Shown: positions 1 through 9,706, counted from the first letter of the stretch. The stretch is 64,000 nucleotides of DNA from Gimesia aquarii (GCF_007748195.1 NZ_CP037920.1:5423800-5487799); one strand, 5' to 3'. Program-made: numbers and translations. The notes: generated from the sequence alone by a model not told the origin.

Positions 1-481
1 GTGCGAGGCCTACTCGTTTTTTCATACCCCCGGAAAGCTCTGCCGGTTTTTTATGGCTGATTGATTCTGAAAGTCCGACTTCCCTTAACCGTTCAACGAC
101 AATTTGATCCACTTCTGATTTATTTAATTTCGTATTCTGTTTTAAGCCGAACGCAACATTTTCATAAACAGACAAACTGTCAAACAATGCCGCCCCTTGG
201 AATAGATAGCCAATTCGAAGTCGATCTCGGTGTAACTCACGCTGAGTTCGATCGGAAACAGAACGTCCATTCCACAACACGTCTCCCTGTGTAGGTTGCA
301 GCAAATTCATGATCAGCTTCATGGTCACGCTTTTTCCGCAGCCGCTTTCACCGATCACAACCAGTGTCTCACCTTTACGGACTCCAAACGAGACATCACG
401 CAATACTTGCTGCGTTCCGAATTGACGCGAGATGTTTCGCAATTCAATCACGTAGTCATCGTTTGCTTTCCGCTCAGTCAT
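1..481 (-). CDS. MlaF-like ABC transporter ATP-binding protein (C-terminus cut off by window edge)
   Basis: This is the ATPase subunit of a phospholipid/toluene-tolerance (Mla-type) ABC importer and hydrolyses ATP on the cytoplasmic face of the inner membrane. I translated it by hand from the ATG at 481. Walker A (GESGCGKS) lies near residue 40, a Q-loop region ([17 protein letters not shown]) near 95, and the ABC signature [12 protein letters not shown] ends at the window edge. Walker B and the H-loop lie beyond the window. The methionine-rich signature (SGGMKKR) is typical of MlaF rather than of generic importers. It starts 40 nt after the stop of the MlaE-like permease, so the two are probably co-transcribed. 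An upstream ATG at 509 leads to a stop after eight codons and was rejected as the start. Family assignment is confident; the substrate is inferred. Confidence 0.9.
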   Translation of the reverse strand, partial: MTERKANDDYVIELRNISRQFGTQQVLRDVSFGVRKGETLVVIGESGCGKSVTMKLIMNLLQPTQGDVLWNGRSVSDRTQRELHRDRLRIGYLFQGAALFDSLSVYENVAFGLKQNTKLNKSEVDQIVVERLREVGLSESISHKKPAELSGGMKKRVGLA

Positions 482-521
482 ACTAATACTTTTCTTTCGA
501 GCCATCCATCACGTCTTATCG

Positions 522-1364
522 TTACCTGAGAACACCTGGATAAACAGACTGCATAAAGTGGAAGAAGTTCACGATCGAAACTCCCAACAGGAAATCAAGA
601 ATCATGATTACAATAAATGAATACACAAATGCCTCGGTAGCCGCTTTACCGACGCCTTCAGCGCCTGCACCACAGTGAAACCCCCGGTGACAAGAGATCA
701 ACGAGATCGCCGCTCCGAAAAAGAAACTCTTGAAGATGCCTCCTAATACATCGTATGCAAACACGAAGTCTTTTGAATAATGCCAATAGTAAAATGATTC
801 GACACCTAAAACCTGAGTACTAAAGAACCAGCCTCCCAGGATTCCGATGGCATCGGCAATTACTGTCAGTAGTGGTATCAATAAACAACAGGCTAAGAAC
901 CGTGGCACCACGAGATAATGAATGGGATCAGCACCGAGTGCGCGGAGGGCATCAATTTGTTCGGTGACCCGCATCGTTCCCAGTTCGGCCGACATCGAAG
1001 TACCCACTCTCCCTGCCAACATGATGGCCGCGAGCACAGGACCTAATTCTTCCACCAGCGAGATCGCGATCACAGCACCGATCTGATTTTCCAAATGCAT
1101 CAATTTAAACTGATCATAAGATTGGACGGCGAGAACCATTCCAATGAATCCCCCTGTAATCAAAATCACGGGGATACTTTGAATGCCAATATGATACATG
1201 CACGACCAGAGATTGCTGCGAGGAGGCAGCCGAGTAATCATCCACTTGACCATTTCCCAACCAAAGAGAAACAGGTCGCCCATTAAACAAATTGTGGTAA
1301 TTACTCCGCGTCCCAAACCATGAATCATGGTATCCCTAGGATACGTAGTCGAAGCAGATGACAT
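522..1364 (-). CDS. MlaE-like ABC transporter permease
   Basis: This is the integral-membrane permease partner of the downstream MlaF-like ATPase and belongs to the MlaE/YrbE family that moves phospholipids between outer and inner membrane. About five hydrophobic segments are visible. The family core [11 protein letters not shown] and the [17 protein letters not shown] stretch with its conserved [10 protein letters not shown] follow-on (the EQ loop contacting the ATPase) are clear. The length of about 280 residues fits the family. The frame is open back to a TTG at 1400, but the ATG at 1364, preceded by GGAAAC, is the better start. A periplasmic MlaD-type partner would be expected beyond the left edge. 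Family call is firm; phospholipid specificity is inferred. Confidence 0.9.
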   Translation of the reverse strand: MSSASTTYPRDTMIHGLGRGVITTICLMGDLFLFGWEMVKWMITRLPPRSNLWSCMYHIGIQSIPVILITGGFIGMVLAVQSYDQFKLMHLENQIGAVIAISLVEELGPVLAAIMLAGRVGTSMSAELGTMRVTEQIDALRALGADPIHYLVVPRFLACCLLIPLLTVIADAIGILGGWFFSTQVLGVESFYYWHYSKDFVFAYDVLGGIFKSFFFGAAISLISCHRGFHCGAGAEGVGKAATEAFVYSFIVIMILDFLLGVSIVNFFHFMQSVYPGVLR

Positions 1365-1732
1365 TACTTGTTTCCAGTTCAGACTTTGCAAATCAAACAA
1401 TAGAACAGACAGAGGCGGGAAGGTTACCGGATTTCCCGATTTGAATCGAGACCATTTCTGCCATGAAACGTAAGTTCCCCGACTTATCAGGCATCCTTAA
1501 TTTTCGTTTCTGAACGTGACATTTTGTGAGTTGAGTCTTTTCTAAACTGGTTCATCCTTGGTAAAATAGCTTTTGTCGAATTGAATTGACGCCGATTGCT
1601 CTATCTCCAGTAGTCGTATTGATTTAGTGTATAGCATTAGTTAGCAGAGATTCAGAAATTCTACTAGGACGTAAAGAACTTTCAATTTTGAATCAGCACC
1701 AAAGCACGAATGAGAAAGTAAGGATAGGTAAA
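1365..1732. other. Divergent intergenic region
   Basis: About 370 bases separate the minus-strand MlaE-like gene from the plus-strand leucine-rich-repeat gene, so it should hold two opposing promoters. I saw no RNA gene, no convincing hairpin with a T-run and no clear operator. The only recognisable signal is the AAGGATAGG ribosome-binding stretch just before the ATG at 1733. Confidence 0.5.
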
Positions 1733-2467
1733 ATGAGATATTTTCCTGTAGCATTGTTTTCCGCAGTTTCACTCTCAATGATGTCCTTTGTCTATGCAGC
1801 AGACAAAAAAGCAGACCCAGCCACTGAACAGGCCAAATCCAAAATTCGTGCCGCCGGTGGTTCCGTTCTCGAATTGGCACAGAATGATGATCGGCTTGAA
1901 ATTGCCTTTCATTTGTCTGATCAAAAAATCACAGACAACACTTTGAAAACTCTCGCAGGGCTTAAGAAAGTCTCCACGTTAAACCTGCGTGGTACTGACA
2001 TCACTTCAGCAGGGCTGGCACAGCTAAAAGACTTGAAGGGTTTGACTCACTTGCATCTGGAAAAGACAAAAGTAAACGATGCCGGGCTGGTACATCTGAA
2101 AGCACTGCCAAATCTCGAATATTTGAACCTCTATGGAACTCAGATTACTGACGCGGGATTATCAAATCTCAATCAACTGAAAAAGCTAAAACGTCTCTAT
2201 GTCTGGCAGACGAAGGTCACTCGCCCCGCGGGTTTGGCTTTAGAAAAACAGATTACAGGATTGGAAATTATTGGTTTACCAGAAGAACCCAAACCCAAAG
2301 AAGCTAAAAAACCGGAGCTCCCCAAGAAGCCCGCTGCTTCCAAAAAGCCAGCTGCCCCTAAAAAAGTAGAAAAGAAAAAAACGGAGAAGAAGGCGGAAAA
2401 GAAACCAGCTAAAAAACCAGCTGCGAAGAAAGAAGCCCCCAAGAAACCAGAAAAAAAGAAGAAGTAA
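1733..2467 (+). CDS. Exported leucine-rich-repeat protein with a lysine/proline/alanine-rich tail
   Basis: Residues 1-23 form a signal peptide (MRYFPVALFSAVSLSMMSF then VYAA), so the protein is probably exported. Residues about 50-175 contain several leucine-rich repeats of about 24 residues with the pattern LxxLxxLxxLxLxxTxITDAGL, the bacterial internalin/F-box-like type common in planctomycetes. The last 60-odd residues are almost entirely Lys, Pro, Ala and Glu in KKPA/KKAEKK-like runs, giving a strongly basic, probably disordered tail that resembles histone H1 tails in composition. I chose the ATG at 1733 because the signal peptide begins there and AAGGATAGG precedes it; the frame is open to a TTG at 1688. 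LRRs suggest protein binding, but no partner can be named. The tail could bind anionic polymers; that is speculation. Confidence 0.8.
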   Translation: MRYFPVALFSAVSLSMMSFVYAADKKADPATEQAKSKIRAAGGSVLELAQNDDRLEIAFHLSDQKITDNTLKTLAGLKKVSTLNLRGTDITSAGLAQLKDLKGLTHLHLEKTKVNDAGLVHLKALPNLEYLNLYGTQITDAGLSNLNQLKKLKRLYVWQTKVTRPAGLALEKQITGLEIIGLPEEPKPKEAKKPELPKKPAASKKPAAPKKVEKKKTEKKAEKKPAKKPAAKKEAPKKPEKKKK

Positions 2468-2538
2468 CATTTTCTACCAATCAGGAAACATTTCAGGCAG
2501 GGCTCTCTCAGCCCTGCTTATTTCAGGAGCGGGCCACG

Positions 2539-3000
2539 ATGGAAATTTCGTATCATCAGGAAATCATCGCTCCGATTGAAATCGTATTTAACTTCCTGAC
2601 CGATGACGAAAAAATGAAGCTCTGGATGGAAGGCCTGCAATTGATCGAATATCCAGAGAAAAAAAACGTTGATGATCCGATAGGCACACGCTTCATCTAT
2701 CACATCAAAGAAGGTGGTCATACTCAACAATATTCAGGATCCGTCACAGAATATACTCCCCCCACACTGTGGGGAATCGAGCTGAGTACCCCCGCCTATC
2801 AATTCAATATAAGCTATGAATTAACAAAGCAGGCGCGTAAAACCCAACTCGATTATCATTGTGAAATGGTGTTTGGGTCTCTCTTCCACCGCATCATGGG
2901 CTTTCTGTTTCGCGGTTTGACAAAGCGCATTCTCAAATCGCAAATGACCAAACTAAAGCAGCTCTCTGAACAGGAATCAGTACGTCGCTCTCCTCAATAG
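2539..3000 (+). CDS. SRPBCC-family (START/Bet v1-fold) protein
   Basis: This 153-residue protein has the polyketide-cyclase/START-like pattern. The N-terminus MEISYHQEIIAPIEIVFNFL, followed by the D-x-x-KMKLW region, matches the first strand and helices of SRPBCC proteins, and a long amphipathic C-terminal helix (KRILKSQMTKLKQL) fits the family. Members bind small hydrophobic ligands or act as activators, and many have no known role. No signal peptide is present, so it is probably cytoplasmic. The start is supported by CAGGAG about ten bases upstream. It follows the LRR gene by 71 bases on the same strand and ends 8 bases before the convergent WD40 gene. Fold-level assignment only; ligand unknown. 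Confidence 0.75.
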   Translation: MEISYHQEIIAPIEIVFNFLTDDEKMKLWMEGLQLIEYPEKKNVDDPIGTRFIYHIKEGGHTQQYSGSVTEYTPPTLWGIELSTPAYQFNISYELTKQARKTQLDYHCEMVFGSLFHRIMGFLFRGLTKRILKSQMTKLKQLSEQESVRRSPQ

Positions 3001-3008
3001 GCGGTGGT

Positions 3009-4700
3009 CTATTTCTTCTTTTTCGTTTTTGACTTCTGTTTGGCTAACTCAAATGGTGCTTTAGGTGCCATACTGAAAAGACGCGCGGTCTTATCGTAAC
3101 CCGCAATACACATACGCAGACCATCCGGATGAAAGTCCAGGTCGTAAGGCACACTTTTTACCTTCTGAGAAAAGAATGGTTTCTGCTCTCCCAGTTTCCA
3201 GAACCAGATCATACCAGAGGAGTTTCCCCCCACAGCTGCGATAAAATCGCTCTGGGGGTGAAACCGAACTCCCCAGCATGTTCCTTTAAAATTGTCGCTG
3301 GGAGTCATGATCGCCAACTGCTTACCAGTTTCCCAATCGAACAAGACCACTGTTGGCACACCTATGCCTGCAAATGCATTGGAGACCTGACCGATACCGC
3401 TAATCGCAAAGTATTTGCCATCCTGGCTAATATCCATTCCACGCACTCCGCCAATATGTCCACGAAATGTGGTGTCATACTTATAGATTGCGCTCCCATC
3501 AAAGTCACGAACTGTTTTCCAGGTCTTTGTATCCCACTGTTTCAGATTTCCTCTCAAATCGCCGGACAGCAGATATCGACCACCAGGATGAAACTTTACA
3601 TTATAGATTTGATGTTCATGACCTTGCAGCGTTTGAATGAGTTCTGCCTTTTGAATTGACCAGATTTTAACCAGACGATCATTGCCAGCGGTCGCAACAA
3701 GCTTACCATCAGGGCTGACAGAAACACCACGCACATATCCTTTATGTGCCTCAATTAAGTGCTTTGGCTTTGGTTGATGAGAATTGATATCCCACCAGGC
3801 AATTTTTCCCTCATAGGCTCCGGTAACCATCAATGACGTAGAGCCATGCAGATCAAAACGTCTGACCCAACTGTTATGACCTAGCAGCTTTGTATTGGAG
3901 GCACTGACAAGATCCCAACGATTGAACACGGAATCTTGAGCACCGGCGAGTAAATAGTTTCCATTCGGATCAATTTTACAAGAATACAACGGACGCGTGT
4001 GCTGATAGGAGGCGACTTCTCTTAAAAGTTTGGGATCGGCAACGGGCGACTTTTCACGAAAGAGGCTCGCAATTTCTGTGAGCTGACTCTCTTTTGTCTT
4101 TAAGAATCCCAGTTGTTTTTTCTCTACGGCAACCTGCTTTTTCAGTTCTTCTAGTTTCTTTTGTGCGTCTTTTAAAGATTGAGCCAAAGCTTTGACTTGC
4201 TTTTCACTGTTAGAAATTTGAATAGAGAGCTGCTCAAGATCAGGCAGAGGCTTAACCGCTTTGAGTGGCTCACTCCCCTTCCGGGTAGGACTCTTTGCTT
4301 TCGCTTTCATTTCGCTCAATCGCTTGAGCTCTGCTCTGGCTTTTTTCAGTAAACTGGAATCTGTTTTGATTTGTTGCTTCGTAACCTGAATTGTTTTTTG
4401 GATGTCTGCGATTTTTGTATTGAGAATTTGAAATTTTTGTGAGAGTGCTTTAACAATTTTAAACTGAGCCGCTGACTGCTTTGCCACTTTCGACACATCC
4501 AGTTGTGCATACTTGAGAGCCATAGGCAAAGGCGTAGGACCATGATCAAGAATGGGCTTCACAGCCAGCAGGGGAACCTCAGGGGCTGCAGGTTTTGCGT
4601 CCGGCTTTGCACCCATTACTGGAGATAAAAGCGTAACAACGGCATATCCCCCAGCAAGCAGGTAGCTCAGCTTCGAACAAATTAAGTGTAAAAAACTCAC
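3009..4700 (-). CDS. Exported coiled-coil plus WD40 beta-propeller protein
   Basis: This 563-residue protein has an N-terminal signal peptide (core YLLAGGYAVVTLLSPVMGA), a predicted coiled coil over residues about 75-215 rich in Lys/Glu/Gln heptads, then WD40 repeats from about 230 to 550 with recognisable GH...SWVRR, GHxxxV and KIW/KQWD endings. It is probably a periplasmic scaffold. The start is GTG, and the GTG shares bases with the TGA stop of the DUF1501 gene (GTGA overlap), which signals translational coupling. It is the last gene of the DUF1549/1553-DUF1501-WD40 operon. The tail is a run of lysines. WD40 proteins in planctomycetes often accompany these cytochrome-like gene pairs, but no specific reaction is known. 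Confidence 0.85.
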   Translation of the reverse strand: MSFLHLICSKLSYLLAGGYAVVTLLSPVMGAKPDAKPAAPEVPLLAVKPILDHGPTPLPMALKYAQLDVSKVAKQSAAQFKIVKALSQKFQILNTKIADIQKTIQVTKQQIKTDSSLLKKARAELKRLSEMKAKAKSPTRKGSEPLKAVKPLPDLEQLSIQISNSEKQVKALAQSLKDAQKKLEELKKQVAVEKKQLGFLKTKESQLTEIASLFREKSPVADPKLLREVASYQHTRPLYSCKIDPNGNYLLAGAQDSVFNRWDLVSASNTKLLGHNSWVRRFDLHGSTSLMVTGAYEGKIAWWDINSHQPKPKHLIEAHKGYVRGVSVSPDGKLVATAGNDRLVKIWSIQKAELIQTLQGHEHQIYNVKFHPGGRYLLSGDLRGNLKQWDTKTWKTVRDFDGSAIYKYDTTFRGHIGGVRGMDISQDGKYFAISGIGQVSNAFAGIGVPTVVLFDWETGKQLAIMTPSDNFKGTCWGVRFHPQSDFIAAVGGNSSGMIWFWKLGEQKPFFSQKVKSVPYDLDFHPDGLRMCIAGYDKTARLFSMAPKAPFELAKQKSKTKKKK

Positions 4701-5971
4701 GCCAGAATCTCCTTGATCGGCTCTGCCTTCGGGTCTGCTTTCGCAATAGGCTGGCCATTCGGATAAAATTCTTCAGTAGAGTCCAGGCCCACTGCCTGAT
4801 AATAGGTGTGAAACAAATGACCGCCGTTGACTTCACGATCGATGACTTTGGTACCTGTTTCATTTGTTTTTCCGGAAACGGCTCCCCCTTTGATGCCGGC
4901 TCCTCCCAAAGCAACCGACCAGGCAGTTCCCCAGTGATCGCGCCCTACTCGTGAATTAATTCTTGGAGTCCGCCCAAATTCACACATGCAGATGATCAAT
5001 GTGTGTTCTAATAAACCGCGGTCCGATAAATCAGAGATAAATGTGGCAAACGGCTTGTCAAATTCACCCAGTTGTTCAATGTGAAAGTTGAAGTTCTCAG
5101 AATGAGTGTCGTAATTGGTATGACCTACTTTGACGAAGGTAACTCCTTTTTCAATAAGCTGTCTTGCCATCAAACAATGGCGACCAAAATCGTGCTTACC
5201 ATAGCGCTCAATGTCTTTGTCAGAAAAACTACTGAAATCAAAAATATCTCGACGCGCCATGAGAGCAGCCGCTTGATCGAAGGATTCGTTATAAACCTCG
5301 GTATGAGCAGTCTTTCTTTTTTGCTCGAAACGTTGGCTGATTTTATGGCGTAACTTTCTGCGCATCACATCCCGCTCTGGTTGCATCGATTTCGGTAATT
5401 CCAGATTATTGGGTGCCTTACCTCCGGATAAGACCAATGGTGCATGGCGAGGGCCTAAAAACGTGGACTCAGTGGAGGAACCACCCACTCCGATGGCAAT
5501 GTATCCTGGCAAAGGACTGTCCGGGGGCGCAAGGTGGTTTGAAAACGTAGATCCCAGATAAGGAAACGCAAATCCGGGCTGTTTCTTGCGACCGGTTTGC
5601 ATAATATAATTTCCCTTGCCGTGATCATTTTCTTTTGTATTCACTCCACGCACTAAAGCCAGATGGTGCATTTGTTGCGCGGTATATGGCAAACGTTCGC
5701 TGATATGCACTCCTGGAGCCGATGTCGGGATTGCCAGAAACGGCCCTCCCGTTTCAGTTCCCGGTTTCGGATCCCAGGTTTCTAACTGACTGACTCCACC
5801 AGACAGCCAGAAGACTACCACCTGCTTTTGCTGTGTTGAAAGTTTTTTTGCGGCTTGAACTTGAGTCATCCCGTTAAAACCAAGCATGCTCAATGCTCCC
5901 GCAGTCGTTCCACCTAAAAATGAACGACGCGTCAGACTCTCATGGGTTCCACAAGCATAATGACAACGCAT
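4697..5971 (-). CDS. DUF1501 family protein, Tat-exported
   Basis: This 424-residue DUF1501 protein (sulfatase/alkaline-phosphatase-like fold) is abundant in planctomycetes. A twin-arginine signal is visible at residues 14-21 (TRRSFLGG), followed by a hydrophobic stretch and AxA cleavage near residue 40, so the folded protein should be exported by Tat. Conserved DUF1501 landmarks are present: FWLSGGVSQLETWDPKP, LALVRGVNTKENDHGKGNY, the TFVKVGHTNYDTHSENF region, CEFGRTPRIN, GRDHWGTAWS, and GGHLFHTYYQAVG near the end. GGAAGGGGAGG precedes the ATG at 5971. It lies 65 bases after the DUF1549/1553 gene and overlaps the WD40 gene. Genomic pairing of DUF1501 with DUF1549/1553 is well established; the biochemical role is unknown. 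Confidence 0.93.
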   Translation of the reverse strand: MRCHYACGTHESLTRRSFLGGTTAGALSMLGFNGMTQVQAAKKLSTQQKQVVVFWLSGGVSQLETWDPKPGTETGGPFLAIPTSAPGVHISERLPYTAQQMHHLALVRGVNTKENDHGKGNYIMQTGRKKQPGFAFPYLGSTFSNHLAPPDSPLPGYIAIGVGGSSTESTFLGPRHAPLVLSGGKAPNNLELPKSMQPERDVMRRKLRHKISQRFEQKRKTAHTEVYNESFDQAAALMARRDIFDFSSFSDKDIERYGKHDFGRHCLMARQLIEKGVTFVKVGHTNYDTHSENFNFHIEQLGEFDKPFATFISDLSDRGLLEHTLIICMCEFGRTPRINSRVGRDHWGTAWSVALGGAGIKGGAVSGKTNETGTKVIDREVNGGHLFHTYYQAVGLDSTEEFYPNGQPIAKADPKAEPIKEILA

Positions 5972-6036
5972 GGCCTCCCCTTCCCTGTCTTTCGAATTAA
6001 TTTCTTGACTAAAAAAACTCGATACAAACTGTGCTT

Positions 6037-7773
6037 CTAATGATTAAATCGAAATTCGGAAGACATGACTAACGCCCAGATCAGATCACTTACCGTTTGT
6101 GATCGTTCTGTTCCTGCTTTGCCTTGAAGCAGTGTCGTAACTTCTTCCGTCTCTACTTGATCTGGGTATCGATTTAACACACTGAGATACAATTCCTCTG
6201 CTACTTTATCTGATTGATCAACCGGTACTTTCAAAACTCGATCTGCCGTATTCCCGGTCCTTGGTGTTACAAATCCCTGGATTGCTCCATCATTTGATAA
6301 ATAAAGAATTTGATCAGCTGTGACTTCAAACTCTTTGACAGGTTTACCTGGCGAACCACCAAACAATGACACGAATCGCTTTTCATAACCTACCAGTTTT
6401 TTTCGCAACGTCTCTTCGGTCAATTTCTCTTTCAGACTTTTCCGATAAATGTCAGTAAAGCCTGTTGCCTGCAAGACCGCCCATGCAAATTGTTCAGGTG
6501 TTAACGGTTTCATGATTGCGTGTGTGAATTGGGATTCATCTAATTCTTTGGCATCTTTCTGATTGAATGCATCGTTGACACTCGATCGCTGGTAGGTCTC
6601 ACTCAATACCAGCTCCCGCAAATACCACTTCAGATCAAATTGATGAGCAATCATCTGATCTGTAAGAGAATCCAGAAGCTCTGGATGTGAGGGAGGATTA
6701 TCGGAATGATCCGCATTGAGTGGATGTACCAGTCCACGCCCCATAATCATAGCCCATAAACGATTTGACATGGTTCGCGCAAAGCGACGGTTTTGAGGTG
6801 AGGTAATCGCAATACCGAGTTGTGCGCGTCTGCTGTATTTTGGAATTGGTCTGACATCTTTGGCCGGCTTGACCTGGTATTCTTCCCCTTTTTTGAATGC
6901 AGGCTCTGAAATTGCAGCACCATTAAACACAACTGGAAGTGTCGTCTCGGGGCCTTTTGATGTTTTATCACGGACCTCAAATACAGATTCGAATTTCACT
7001 TCGCCTTCCGCTTTTTCAGCAAAGACAGTCTGTTTCTTTTTTTTGTCTGTGAACACAAAACTACGAATCAGAAAAGCGGAAAGGCCATAATAATGATCCT
7101 GCTTCCAGTCATCGACATCAGGGTGATCATGACATTGTGCACAAGTTAAATCAGCCCCCAGAAAGATCTCTCCAATATCACGAGTCAACTCATTGACGTC
7201 TCCATTTCGCGCTAAATAAAAGCGCGCTGCCGCCTGAGTTTCTTTATTGGAACCATCGGCTGCAAAAATCTCTCTGACGATTTGATCAAGGGGCTTATTT
7301 TCTGCCACAGATTTCCGTAAAAACTCTTCCCAGGTACTGACGTTGATGTACTTTTTCTTGAGACGACGCATTAACATCACATCTAATTGTCGTGATATAT
7401 ATCGCGCATATTCTGGTGACTCTAAAAGCTGATTTACCAGAATTTTTCGCTTATCAGAACGACGATCTTCTAAAAATTCTCGTGTCTGCGTGAATGAAGG
7501 GATACGGCCTGTCAGATCGAGATACACTCTTCTTAAAAATTCACTGTCACCACTGAGTGCAGAAACATATTGAGAATCGTCTTTGTATTGAGCTTGTATC
7601 TGCTCATCGATGATTTTATGAAGAGGCTTGACTGATTTCCGCTCTGGCTTTGCGGCAACAATCGGTCCGTCAGATATCTTTGATGATTCAGCAAACAGGG
7701 GCTGCTCTGCAAGAGCGTTCCCTAAGAACATAACGAGAAGCAAAACGTTAACACGCATGTTTGTTCGAAACAT
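6037..7773 (-). CDS. DUF1549/DUF1553 (planctomycete cytochrome-like PSCyt/PSD1) protein
   Basis: This 578-residue exported protein has an N-terminal signal peptide (MFRTNMRVNVLLLVMFLGNALA). DUF1549 is seen as FLRRVYLDLTGRIPSFTQTREFL at residues about 65-90 and a CAQCHDHPD motif near residue 210. This CxxCH could bind heme c, though in this family it is not proven. DUF1553 is seen at NRRFARTMSNRLWAMIMGRGLVHP (near 330), DLKWYLRELVLSETYQRSS (near 390) and the C-terminal ADRVLKVP...ELYLSVLNRYPDQVE segment. The frame is open to a TTG at 7800, but the ATG at 7773 follows GGAAGGAGAC and begins the signal peptide. It is first in an operon with DUF1501 and WD40 genes. The family's reaction is unknown; oxidative attack on complex carbohydrates has been suggested. 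Confidence 0.93.
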   Translation of the reverse strand: MFRTNMRVNVLLLVMFLGNALAEQPLFAESSKISDGPIVAAKPERKSVKPLHKIIDEQIQAQYKDDSQYVSALSGDSEFLRRVYLDLTGRIPSFTQTREFLEDRRSDKRKILVNQLLESPEYARYISRQLDVMLMRRLKKKYINVSTWEEFLRKSVAENKPLDQIVREIFAADGSNKETQAAARFYLARNGDVNELTRDIGEIFLGADLTCAQCHDHPDVDDWKQDHYYGLSAFLIRSFVFTDKKKKQTVFAEKAEGEVKFESVFEVRDKTSKGPETTLPVVFNGAAISEPAFKKGEEYQVKPAKDVRPIPKYSRRAQLGIAITSPQNRRFARTMSNRLWAMIMGRGLVHPLNADHSDNPPSHPELLDSLTDQMIAHQFDLKWYLRELVLSETYQRSSVNDAFNQKDAKELDESQFTHAIMKPLTPEQFAWAVLQATGFTDIYRKSLKEKLTEETLRKKLVGYEKRFVSLFGGSPGKPVKEFEVTADQILYLSNDGAIQGFVTPRTGNTADRVLKVPVDQSDKVAEELYLSVLNRYPDQVETEEVTTLLQGKAGTERSQTVSDLIWALVMSSEFRFNH

Positions 7774-8053
7774 GGGTCTCCTTCCTTCCGTTCTCTTCAA
7801 TTGATTCAGACAGTAAAACTATCTGTGGCGGGACGTACGGAACAGCTAAATTGGTCAGCACGTTGTTCGAAGGTCATAACACATCAACACATAGGCAGGC
7901 GTTTATTTATCGTCTATTTTGCAATCCCGTCTTCAGTCAGTCAAGTAAAAACCGTAGTTCTTACATAGGTTTAGGAAAACCAGACTGCGCAGATAAATCG
8001 CGGCTTGTTTACGCAATCTATCAGTTCTAACAACAACACGGGTCAAGAACAGG

Positions 8054-9706
8054 CTATTTAGCGGCATCAGAAATATCATAACAGGCGGCCTCTTCACTGT
8101 TTCGAACAAAGAGTTTGCCCTGGGCCAAAGCCGGGTGATTCCAGGTTTGCCCCTGTATAGCCTGAAAAGTAGCGATCTGTGTGTATTTCTCTGGATCTGC
8201 TTTCACGAGTTCCACACGACCATCTTCTGCCAGAATCAGCAGGTTGTCATTCACTAGAATCATCTGACCATAACCATAACGACCTCTTTTCCAGGCCCTT
8301 TTTCCTGTCTCCAGATTTAAGCAAGTCAGTATTCCCTCATCCAGCCCATAAACGAAACCATCTCGAACCACAGCAGAATTAAATTTGAGCTTTAAGCTCT
8401 TACTTTTCCAGTCTTCAACAACCTCTGGTTCGACGTTCTGTTTTGATTCACTAATCGTAATCCGCGCGGAACCGGCTCCATAACCAGCGCCCAGAAAAAT
8501 CGAGGAAGGCCCAATTACAATCGGCTGAGCCGCGTTCACACCCGCTTGATTGGTCCATGGAAAAAACCATAACGACTTCCCCTCTTGTGGCGTAAAGCCT
8601 TCCAGTCCCTTGGAATGAAAGATCAATAATTGCGGTTCTTCATTCAGAAGCGAAAGCTGTGGAGAGCTATAACTTGATTTGTGTGATCCACTGGACCAGA
8701 CCTCTTCACCCGTTAATCGATCTAATGCAATCACGGATTGAGGTTTCGACTCAGATGTCTCTTGCGGGATCCCCTGATTCACAATCACGAGATCTTCCCA
8801 AACCAATGGAGAGCCGGACATAGCCCATTGCAGATTGTTTAAATCATTTTCTTCCAGAAGGCTTTTTGACCAGACCAGTTCTCCCGTCACCGCATTAAGA
8901 CAATTCAGAATTCCGGTTGCCCCCATGGAATAAATCATTCCGTCATAAAATGTGGGCGTCGCTCGCGGACCAGGGCCTCCTAAAACCTCGGTAAATCGAA
9001 CATCATCATGATGATTCCAAATCTGTTTGCCCGACAAAGCGTCATAACAAACCACTGTTTCCTTTTCACCACGCTGTTCTTGAGTAAAAGCACGGTCGCC
9101 AATAATCGCAAATGATCCCCAACCAGAACCAACGGGATGTTTCCAGAGCAATTTGGGAGGCTGCACATCCCAATCCGTTCTGATTTTTTGGTCCCGAACA
9201 ATACCATCTCGTTCCGATCCCCGATAGGCGGGCCAATCTTCAGAAGAAACTTCAAGCGTCGATGAATCTGCGTTTGATTCCTGTGGCATTTTCGCAGCCT
9301 GTTCAAAATACTTTTCTGCCCGCTGTTCGGCTGTCGGCAGAAAACGAAATTGAAACCGAGGAACCATGTCTCCTTCAAAACTTTCCACTCGTAACAGTGA
9401 AAAGAAAAGTACAAAAAAGAGAATCGTTCCGAGTAAGCCCTTAAAGCGTACTTTCCAGGAAATACCAGAAATCAACATCCACCAAATCAACAAACCGATA
9501 AAAATATTTCGGATCCCACCATAGACGGCAAACACCTGATACGTTCGATCTGGGGCTAATTGGAACCATTGGTAAATCGTGAAACCTATTCCAGCGAATA
9601 ATATCGCGAGCCCCCACTTCCATCTCAGCTTTCGCGTTGGAATAGACTCAGGTGAAACTTGATCAGATACTTTGACGCTCTGATCCTCTGATTCACTGCC
9701 CCCCAT
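8054..9706 (-). CDS. Membrane-anchored PQQ-like beta-propeller protein
   Basis: This 550-residue protein has three hydrophobic segments in residues 30-125 (WGLAILFAGIGFTIYQW, NIFIGLLIWWMLIS, LLGTILFFVLFFSLL), then a large extracytoplasmic PQQ-like propeller from about 155 to the end. Outer-strand repeats such as VVCYDALSGKQIWNH, LNCLNAVTGELVWSK, VIALDRLTGEEVWS and LTCLNLETGKRAWKR mark the blades, and WPAYRGSERDGIV opens the domain as in many planctomycete homologues. Known relatives include quinoprotein dehydrogenases and BamB-like scaffolds; I see no evidence that PQQ itself is bound. The ATG at 9706 with GGAG six bases upstream was preferred over a TTG at 9712. It sits 16 bases after the small membrane gene, so is probably its operon partner. 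Confidence 0.88.
   Translation of the reverse strand: MGGSESEDQSVKVSDQVSPESIPTRKLRWKWGLAILFAGIGFTIYQWFQLAPDRTYQVFAVYGGIRNIFIGLLIWWMLISGISWKVRFKGLLGTILFFVLFFSLLRVESFEGDMVPRFQFRFLPTAEQRAEKYFEQAAKMPQESNADSSTLEVSSEDWPAYRGSERDGIVRDQKIRTDWDVQPPKLLWKHPVGSGWGSFAIIGDRAFTQEQRGEKETVVCYDALSGKQIWNHHDDVRFTEVLGGPGPRATPTFYDGMIYSMGATGILNCLNAVTGELVWSKSLLEENDLNNLQWAMSGSPLVWEDLVIVNQGIPQETSESKPQSVIALDRLTGEEVWSSGSHKSSYSSPQLSLLNEEPQLLIFHSKGLEGFTPQEGKSLWFFPWTNQAGVNAAQPIVIGPSSIFLGAGYGAGSARITISESKQNVEPEVVEDWKSKSLKLKFNSAVVRDGFVYGLDEGILTCLNLETGKRAWKRGRYGYGQMILVNDNLLILAEDGRVELVKADPEKYTQIATFQAIQGQTWNHPALAQGKLFVRNSEEAACYDISDAAK

Noticed and set aside
61-529. Two 77-codon plus-strand frames at the left edge
   Set aside because: They are antisense to the MlaF-like ATPase gene, whose motifs are clear on the minus strand.
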